22,762 nucleotides of DNA from an uncultured Verrucomicrobiota bacterium. Its GTDB lineage: Bacteria > Verrucomicrobiota > Kiritimatiellia > RFP12 > UBA1067. Positions 17,654 through 22,762 of the stretch are shown in pieces; the first letter of the stretch is position 1; every line of letters begins with the position of its first letter. Where the stretch lies: assembly GCA_946631535.1 (NCBI GenBank), contig CAMPAF010000010.1:1-22762 (forward strand). Direction: 5' to 3'. The notes below the pieces were generated by a model, which worked only from the letters and a program-made list of their open reading frames with translations, searched no databases and was not told where the DNA came from. The position numbers were made by a program, and so were the translations under genes.

Positions 17654-17674
17654 AAAGGTGGGGCGTCACCTTTT
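17654..17674 (+). promoter_or_regulatory. hairpin over the start region of the ABC-F gene
   Basis: AAAGGTG (17654-17660) pairs perfectly with CACCTTT (17667-17673) around GGGCGT, and a further T follows. The stem contains the GTG start codon (17658-17660). It also covers the AAAGG that would serve the alternative TTG start at 17673. In RNA this would mask initiation, or act as a weak attenuator between infA and the ABC-F gene. Confidence 0.45.
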
Positions 17675-19571
17675 GACAGTTCAGGATGTCACCCTCGCTT
17701 TCGGGGGTGACGCTGTTTTGGAGGGGGTGTCCCTCAACATCGAGGCAGGCATGCGCGCCTGCGTGACCGGGCGCAACGGGGAGGGGAAGTCCACGCTGCT
17801 CAAGGTCATCGTCGGGCGGCTGGAGCCGGACACGGGCGAGATCATCCGCGCGCCTGGCCTGAAGACCGCCTTCCTGGAGCAGGAGGTGCCGTCGGATCGG
17901 CCCGGCACGGTCGCGGAGATCGCCGGGTCTGGCAAGTACATCTCGCAGCTTGAGCTGGACCCCGCCGCCGAATTCAACTCCCTCTCGGGCGGCATGCGCC
18001 GCCGCGTGCTTCTCGCGCGCGTGCTGGCGGACGAGCCCGACCTCGTTCTCCTCGACGAACCGACGAACCACCTCGACGTGGCGTCGATCGAGTGGCTGGA
18101 GGCGTTCATCCGCCGCCAGACCGAGACAGCATTCCTCTTCGTCACGCACGACCGCGCGTTCCTGAAGTCCGTCTCCACCTACGTCTACGACCTCGACCGC
18201 GGAATTATCTCCGGCTGGAACTGCGACTACCGCACCTTCCTTCAGCGCAAGGCCGACCTGCAGGCCGACGAGGCCGCGCTCTGGGCGCGCAAGGCCAAGA
18301 AGCTCGCGCAGGAGGAGGCGTGGATCCGCCAGGGCGTGAAGGCCCGCCGCACCCGCAACCAGGGCCGCGTGGAGGCGCTGCGCAAGCTGCGGCTGGAGTT
18401 CGCCAACCGCCGCGCGGCCATCGGCACCAGCACGCTCAGGCTCGACACCGCGGCCGCGTCAGGCGACCGCGTGATCAAGATCGAGGATGTGTCGTTCGCG
18501 TATGACGGCGGCGAGCCGGTGGTGCGTGGCTTCACCGCGGACGTGCTTCGCGGCGAGCGCATAGGCGTGATCGGCAACAACGGCACCGGCAAGACGACGC
18601 TCCTCAAGCTGCTCACCGGCCAACTCGCGCCGACCGCCGGCTCGGTAACGCTCGGCACTCGCGTGGAGATGGCGTTCTTCGACCAGCTTCACGCGCAGCT
18701 CGACCCGGAATCGACCGTGAAGGAGGTCGTGGCGAAGGACCGCGACGCGGTGACGGTGGGCGGCGTGACGAAGCACGTGTTCGCGTACCTCTCCGATTTT
18801 CTCTTCACTCCCGAGCGCGCCCGCACGCCCGTGAAGGCGCTATCAGGCGGCGAGAAGGCCCGCCTGCTGCTCGCGCGCCTATTCCTCAAGCCTTCCAACC
18901 TGCTCGTGATGGACGAGCCGACGAACGATCTGGACGTCGAGACGCTGGAACTTCTCGAGGAGCAGCTGATGAACTACAAGGGCACGCTGCTCGTCGTCTC
19001 GCACGACCGGGAATTCCTTGACAACGTGGTCACCTCCTCGTACGTGCTCGCTGGCGACGGCGAGGTGCAGACATGTGCTGGCGGATACGCGGAGGCCGCG
19101 CGGCTCCTGCGGCGGATTAAGGAGTCTAAGGTCGGTAAGGTGTCTAAGGTCGGTAAGGAGTCTAAGATCGGTAAGGAGTTTAAGGTCGGTAAGGAGTCTA
19201 AGGTCGATAAGGAGTCTAAGGTCGATAAGGGGTTTAAGGTCGGTAAGTCTAAGGTTGGTAATGAGTCTAATGTCGATAAGGTCGTTGAAGACCCTAAAGA
19301 CTTTAAAGACCCTAAAGACCTTATCGACCTTAATAATGGCGCCAAGCCGCGCAAGCTCACCTTCAACGAGAAGCGCGAGTTGGACGCGCTGCCTGAAAAG
19401 ATCGCCGCGCTGGAGCAGGAGATCGCGGACATGGAGTCCGCCCTGGCCGACCCCGCCATCTACGCCAACGACAGCGCGCGGGCGAAATCGCTCGCTGCCC
19501 GCCTGCCGCTTGCTCGCGAGGAGCTTGATGCCATGGAGACGCGCTGGCTGGAGCTTTCGGAAAGGGCGTGA
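17658..19571 (+). CDS. ABC-F ATPase, Uup-type, with repeat-expanded linker
   Basis: The 637-aa product has two ABC domains and no membrane segments. Domain 1: Walker A GRNGEGKST (38-46), signature LSGGM (109-113), Walker B LLDEPTNHLD (131-140). Domain 2: GNNGTGKTT (306-314), LSGGE (395-399), MDEPTNDLD (418-426). The C-terminal segment from about 566 (KLTFNEKRELDALPEKIAALEQEI) is the coiled-coil domain characteristic of Uup. ABC-F proteins act on the ribosome; Uup has also been linked to transposon excision and branched DNA intermediates in E. coli. The linker between domain 2 and the coiled coil (about 489-560) is made of SKVGKE-type repeats. The start is taken as GTG at 17658 (AAAGG 7 nt upstream); TTG at 17673, giving MTVQDVTLAF, is a good alternative. 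The end is 4 nt from the convergent hydrolase stop. Confidence 0.9.
   Translation: MGRHLLTVQDVTLAFGGDAVLEGVSLNIEAGMRACVTGRNGEGKSTLLKVIVGRLEPDTGEIIRAPGLKTAFLEQEVPSDRPGTVAEIAGSGKYISQLELDPAAEFNSLSGGMRRRVLLARVLADEPDLVLLDEPTNHLDVASIEWLEAFIRRQTETAFLFVTHDRAFLKSVSTYVYDLDRGIISGWNCDYRTFLQRKADLQADEAALWARKAKKLAQEEAWIRQGVKARRTRNQGRVEALRKLRLEFANRRAAIGTSTLRLDTAAASGDRVIKIEDVSFAYDGGEPVVRGFTADVLRGERIGVIGNNGTGKTTLLKLLTGQLAPTAGSVTLGTRVEMAFFDQLHAQLDPESTVKEVVAKDRDAVTVGGVTKHVFAYLSDFLFTPERARTPVKALSGGEKARLLLARLFLKPSNLLVMDEPTNDLDVETLELLEEQLMNYKGTLLVVSHDREFLDNVVTSSYVLAGDGEVQTCAGGYAEAARLLRRIKESKVGKVSKVGKESKIGKEFKVGKESKVDKESKVDKGFKVGKSKVGNESNVDKVVEDPKDFKDPKDLIDLNNGAKPRKLTFNEKRELDALPEKIAALEQEIADMESALADPAIYANDSARAKSLAARLPLAREELDAMETRWLELSERA
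19123..19281 (+). repeat. nine tandem 18-nt repeats, in frame inside the ABC-F gene
   Basis: The unit is AGTCTAAGGTCGGTAAGG. Copies start at 19123, 19141, 19159, 19177, 19195, 19213, 19231 (shortened to 15 nt, 19231-19245), 19246 and 19264. Copies differ by 0-3 substitutions. Each unit is two related 9-mers (TAAGGTCGG and TAAGGAGTC), so the ancestral period is probably 9 nt. Translated in the gene's frame they read E-S-K-V-G-K with variants E-F-K-V-G-K, E-S-K-V-D-K and E-S-K-I-G-K. The base composition is much lower in GC than the flanking coding sequence. Confidence 0.9.
19290..19334 (+). repeat. five 9-nt repeats of opposite polarity next to the 18-nt array
   Basis: The units are GACCCTAAA, GACTTTAAA, GACCCTAAA, GACCTTATC and GACCTTAAT (19290-19334). 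GACCTTA is the reverse complement of the TAAGGTC core of the preceding array, so the two blocks face each other. In frame they encode a DPKDFKDPKDLIDLNN-like stretch. GTCGATAAGGTC (19272-19283) and GACCTTATCGAC (19317-19328) form a perfect 12-bp inverted repeat joining the two blocks. Confidence 0.85.
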
Positions 19572-19575
19572 CCGT

Positions 19576-22173
19576 TTACGGCTCGACGCCGCCGTGGGCG
19601 TAGAGGAGCGTTCCGGGGAACCAGGTCGCCGGATCGAAGGTGTTGCCGTAAAGGTCGACTAGCGGTGTCCGCGCGTGCAGCGCCGCAGCCTCGCCTGGCG
19701 AGAGGTCGGTGTACAGCCTCACGCCGCCGTTGCTTCCGCGGAACTCAAACAAGCAGCCCTTTGCGCCATGGTCGGCCTTCGAGACGAATCGGCGTCCCTC
19801 GAGCGCGCGCGTGAAGACGGCGTAGGCGGCGAACGACGGGTAGGGGAACCCGTCCGCGCCCACGAGCGTGATGTAGTTCGGCGGCGAGACGAGTCCACCG
19901 TAGCCGTGCGCGGTGTAGAGGAAGATGCGCGCGTTGCCCTCGGCGAGCAGGGAGAGCGTGTAGCGGCAGGTGGCGTCCGCGTTTGCGGCCATGTCCGCCG
20001 GCGTCTCCGCCGTCCACGGAACGAGCTTCTCGTAGAGCCCGCTCATGTGCCTGGTGGCCTTCTGGCTGCCGGTGCTCGTGCCTTGGCCTTCGCTCATGTA
20101 GACCAACTTGCCGTCCAGCGACGGATGCGCGGCGAGAAGGGGAGCGAATGCCTTCTCGGTGAAGCTGGAGTCCCCGCGGGTGGCGCGGAGGTGCGGCGTG
20201 TAGATGTGGTAGTCGAGAGCGTCGCACGTCTCCCAGCCGCCGCCTTTTGCGACGCCGCACGACCATTCGCCGCCCGTCTTCGCGGCGTACGTGTTGAAGC
20301 CGCTCACGAGTATCTTCGGGTTGACGGCCTTGACCGCCCTGTAGGTGAGGCTCTGGAACTCGCCGAAGTCCTCGGCGGCGCGGCTCTTGTCGTAGTACTT
20401 GATGTCAGCGGCGGATTCCCACCAGCGGCCCCAAGGCTCGTTCCACACGAAGTACTCGTCGATCACGCCGTCGTACCGCTTCACGAACGTCGTAACGTAG
20501 TTGAGCCAGGCGTTCGTGTCCACCGGACGCAGGAACTTCTCGAAGTACCCCATCTGCTTGCAGCCGAGGTCGTGGTAGTGCGTCGCCCAGGCTGGTGCCG
20601 TGCCGAGCTGGGCGAAAATCTTGATGTGGTGGCTGCGGAACCTCGCGATCGCCGCGTCGCGGAACGTCCACACGCCTTTCTCCTTCTCGAGGTTCCACCA
20701 GCCGGAGCAGCCGAGCGCCGCGTCGTGCAGGCGCGTCCAGTTTATGCCGCCGGCCTTCATCGCGCGGATCATCGCGTCGCGCGGCTCCATGTGGATGCCG
20801 AACGGAGAGTCGGGCAGGTCGCGTCCCCATCCGACAGGGCGAGGGATGCGGGTGAAGACGAACTCGTCCGGGGTTGACACCGCCTTTCCGCCCGCACGCA
20901 CCTCGCCCGTCACGCGGAACTGGCCCGTCAGCCCGTCAAGCGCCTGCGCCAGCTCAAGCGTGCCTTTTGCGAATGGGCCCTCGCGAAGCGGGATATCCTT
21001 CAGCGGACGCGTCCGCCCGTATAGGTCCGTGAACGAGAGGGAGAGGACGGCGCCGGCGGGGACGTCTGTCGCGGCCCAGGCGAGCACGGGCTTCTCGTCC
21101 GCGAAGAAGATGCGCGTGTCGGACGCTATCTCGCCGCCTGAGGGACCGAGCGCGAGCGCAGACGGGAAGGGGCGCGGCGGCATCTTCGCCCCATACCAAA
21201 CGCGAAGGTCGTCCAGGAACAGCTCGCCTGAACCGGTGAACTTAACGGCAAACGCCTTGGCGAGGTCTTGTGGACGGAAGGTGAACGAGAAGTCCTGCCA
21301 TGTGGACGAGACCGGGATCTTGGTCGACTTCACCCAGGCGCGCGTCTCCGTCAGCACCTGCGCGGACCATGCCCCTGTGCCGCGGCAGCGGAACGAGACG
21401 ACGTGGTCCGTGTAGGGATCGCTCGTCTGGAATGGCTCGCTCCAGACTGCGAACGGCTCGCCTTCCCCTGATGCGAGCCGGAGGACCGGAACCGGCAAAC
21501 CGGCGTCTTGCGCTGCCGTGGCCGTGCCTGTTTCGGCGTCGCGGTCGAGGTTCCAGCCGTTCGGCAGGCCGAGCGGGAACCGGCGGTCGATGAACGAGAC
21601 GCGGTCCTTGGGCGGACGCGGTATCGCCGCCGCCAGCGCGCTGCGGTCGACGCGCTCGACCTTCAGGCGGCAGAGGTCGGTCTCGCCGGTGGAAGGGTAG
21701 AGGTAGAGCCCGATGCTGGCGTCCGCCTTCGCATTGACCATGCCGAGAAAGCTTTCCGTCTTCCATCCGGCCGATTTGAAGTCGTGTGAGGAGAAGGTGG
21801 TGTAGGGGGCGGGATTGAGCCTGAATCCTAGCCCGAGGGCGTTGCCGCGCGTGCGGCCTTCGACGGTGATGCGAAAGTAAGATGGCGGAGCGAGCTTCGA
21901 GCATGGGATCGAGAACTGGACGACACCCTTGCCGGAGTCGGCGGCGAACCTGAGGAAAGTGCGGCCGTCCTCCGTCATGAGCTTCGTCTCGCATTGGCCT
22001 TCGCTCCAGCTGGAGAAGTTGTCGTTTACGTTTCGCGGCAGCACTCCGCGGCATACGCCGACCTTTGCGTTGTTCACGGGGCGCGTGCCCTTGGCGAAGT
22101 CGATGTCGATGACCGTCTCGGCAGAAATCGCCAGGCTGGCGGATGCCACAAACAGTTGCAGCAGGTTTCTCAT
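19576..22173 (-). CDS. secreted clan GH-A glycoside hydrolase with N-terminal beta-sandwich modules
   Basis: The 865-aa product has a signal peptide (MRNLLQLFVASASLAISA). Residues about 20-185 and 195-330 look like two beta-sandwich, carbohydrate-binding-like modules; the second ends GSGELFLDDLRVWYG. An immunoglobulin-like stretch follows to about 445. The TIM barrel starts at SPFGIHMEPRDAMIRAMKAGGINWTR. EYFVWNEPWG places the likely acid/base Glu at 579 and VYMSEGQGT the likely nucleophile at 695. The layout recalls GH39-type enzymes (xylosidase or iduronidase relatives), but the family is uncertain. It probably works outside the cytoplasm on polysaccharide. The start at 22173 is fixed by the signal peptide and by GGGAG 7 nt upstream; the long in-frame extension to 22671 lies over the neighbouring beta-helix gene and is not protein-like. 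It follows that gene after 29 nt, consistent with an operon. Confidence 0.82.
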   Translation of the reverse strand: MRNLLQLFVASASLAISAETVIDIDFAKGTRPVNNAKVGVCRGVLPRNVNDNFSSWSEGQCETKLMTEDGRTFLRFAADSGKGVVQFSIPCSKLAPPSYFRITVEGRTRGNALGLGFRLNPAPYTTFSSHDFKSAGWKTESFLGMVNAKADASIGLYLYPSTGETDLCRLKVERVDRSALAAAIPRPPKDRVSFIDRRFPLGLPNGWNLDRDAETGTATAAQDAGLPVPVLRLASGEGEPFAVWSEPFQTSDPYTDHVVSFRCRGTGAWSAQVLTETRAWVKSTKIPVSSTWQDFSFTFRPQDLAKAFAVKFTGSGELFLDDLRVWYGAKMPPRPFPSALALGPSGGEIASDTRIFFADEKPVLAWAATDVPAGAVLSLSFTDLYGRTRPLKDIPLREGPFAKGTLELAQALDGLTGQFRVTGEVRAGGKAVSTPDEFVFTRIPRPVGWGRDLPDSPFGIHMEPRDAMIRAMKAGGINWTRLHDAALGCSGWWNLEKEKGVWTFRDAAIARFRSHHIKIFAQLGTAPAWATHYHDLGCKQMGYFEKFLRPVDTNAWLNYVTTFVKRYDGVIDEYFVWNEPWGRWWESAADIKYYDKSRAAEDFGEFQSLTYRAVKAVNPKILVSGFNTYAAKTGGEWSCGVAKGGGWETCDALDYHIYTPHLRATRGDSSFTEKAFAPLLAAHPSLDGKLVYMSEGQGTSTGSQKATRHMSGLYEKLVPWTAETPADMAANADATCRYTLSLLAEGNARIFLYTAHGYGGLVSPPNYITLVGADGFPYPSFAAYAVFTRALEGRRFVSKADHGAKGCLFEFRGSNGGVRLYTDLSPGEAAALHARTPLVDLYGNTFDPATWFPGTLLYAHGGVEP

Positions 22174-22202
22174 CGCGTTTCTCCCTTCCTCAAACGGCCG
22201 TG

Positions 22203-22762
22203 TCAACGGGCAATGCGGTCGAGCGGCAGGAGCTGGAAGCCGGGACACACCTTCAGGATCTCCGCACCGGGAAGGAAACGGAAGTCGCCGTTCGCCGCGT
22301 CCGCGAACCCGAACGCGCACGGCGCGTCGGTCGAGCCGTTGAGGACCGTGAAGCCGGACGCGATCCGCGTATCGATCGAAGCGCACTTCACGCCGTCCGT
22401 GCCGCGCGTGTTCACCACCACGTTGTTCGCGATCGGCGCCATCCGCTCCATCGGCGCCTCCTTGCCGAGGGCGAGAATCTGCTGCCTGCAGTCGATGAAG
22501 ATGTTGTTCTCCACGGGATTGTATAGCGGCTCGCGCGGGTGGTCGTTCATGATGTCCGCGAGGCGCGGGTATCGCGCCGCCCACACGCCGTTCGTGTAGC
22601 CGAACGCCTTCGCCTTGTCCTCCAGCAGCCACGAGCTGCCGCCCACCGAGACGCTGTTCCAGTGCTTCCACGTCATGCCGCGGCAGTCGATGGACATGCC
22701 GATGAGGCAGCGCGAGAAGACGTTGTTGCGGATCGGATGCTCGCGTCCGCCGCCCACCATGA
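22203..22762 (-). CDS. right-handed parallel beta-helix protein, C-terminal part (runs off the window)
   Basis: The reading frame is open at the right edge, so only the last 186 or so residues are seen and the true start is outside. Repeated rungs of the N-N-x-F type (IRNNVFSRCLIGMSIDC, then VENNIFIDCRQQILAL, then IANNVVVNTRG) are typical of right-handed parallel beta-helix proteins, many of which are polysaccharide lyases or glycosidases. The final segment (GDFRFLPGAEILKVCPGFQLLPLDRIA) resembles the C-terminal cap often seen in secreted members. No catalytic residues can be named from this fragment. It lies 29 nt upstream of the hydrolase gene on the same strand, suggesting a shared carbohydrate-degrading operon that extends to the right. 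Confidence 0.75.
   Translation of the reverse strand, partial: MVGGGREHPIRNNVFSRCLIGMSIDCRGMTWKHWNSVSVGGSSWLLEDKAKAFGYTNGVWAARYPRLADIMNDHPREPLYNPVENNIFIDCRQQILALGKEAPMERMAPIANNVVVNTRGTDGVKCASIDTRIASGFTVLNGSTDAPCAFGFADAANGDFRFLPGAEILKVCPGFQLLPLDRIAR

Noticed and set aside
19123..19281. Tandem repeats that might be taken for a CRISPR array
   Set aside because: Units are contiguous 18-mers with no unique spacers, lie inside a protein-coding frame, and no cas gene is present.
22174..22671. N-terminal extension of the second hydrolase to 22671
   Set aside because: It reads over the beta-helix gene in another frame; the signal peptide and Shine-Dalgarno place the start at 22173.

Overview
The window is GC-rich DNA, densely coded on both strands, from a Gram-negative bacterium. 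It carries secreted proteins with Sec signal peptides, a FadL-type outer-membrane barrel, an RND pump, and a 1039-residue SecA whose nucleotide-binding region is enlarged. It also carries large secreted glycoside hydrolases and a passenger-repeat (autotransporter-associated beta strand) protein with no barrel. This combination suggests the PVC group, most likely a polysaccharide- or mucin-degrading Kiritimatiellota (Verrucomicrobia-like) organism. That placement is inference from protein style; there is no rRNA here to settle it.

Layout, left to right. (1) 1-3871: a 63-aa secreted peptide, a DUF1796-type papain-like protein, then a large secreted clan GH-A glycoside hydrolase (GH50/agarase-like). 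(2) 3865-6505: an oligopeptide-type ABC ATPase that overlaps the hydrolase gene by 7 nt, then a secreted sialidase-like BNR protein. (3) 6517-11058: an RND efflux system in divergent arrangement, with the AcrB-like pump on the minus strand and a 90-aa protein plus the AcrA-like adaptor on the plus strand. (4) 11078-15663 (minus): SecA and a FadL-like outer-membrane protein. (5) 15761-17169 (minus): a passenger-repeat protein split by a one-base frameshift. (6) 17420-19571 (plus): infA (IF-1) followed 10 nt later by a Uup-type ABC-F ATPase. (7) 19576-22762 (minus): a second secreted clan GH-A hydrolase preceded by a parallel beta-helix protein that runs off the right edge.

The two hydrolase groups and the sialidase-like protein fit extracellular or periplasmic breakdown of complex host or algal glycans. 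SecA and the FadL-like protein belong to envelope export and outer-membrane traffic. infA and the ABC-F gene form a small translation cluster.

The most unusual features are not genes. Nine in-frame 18-nt repeats followed by five opposite-polarity 9-nt repeats lie in the linker of the ABC-F protein. A tandem pair of 30-nt hairpin-forming repeats lies in frame inside the first hydrolase. An extended -10 motif (TGN-TATAAT type) recurs 6-11 nt upstream of start codons that lack a usable Shine-Dalgarno, pointing to leaderless or near-leaderless mRNAs. I see no CRISPR array, tRNA, rRNA, transposase, integrase or recognisable defence system.
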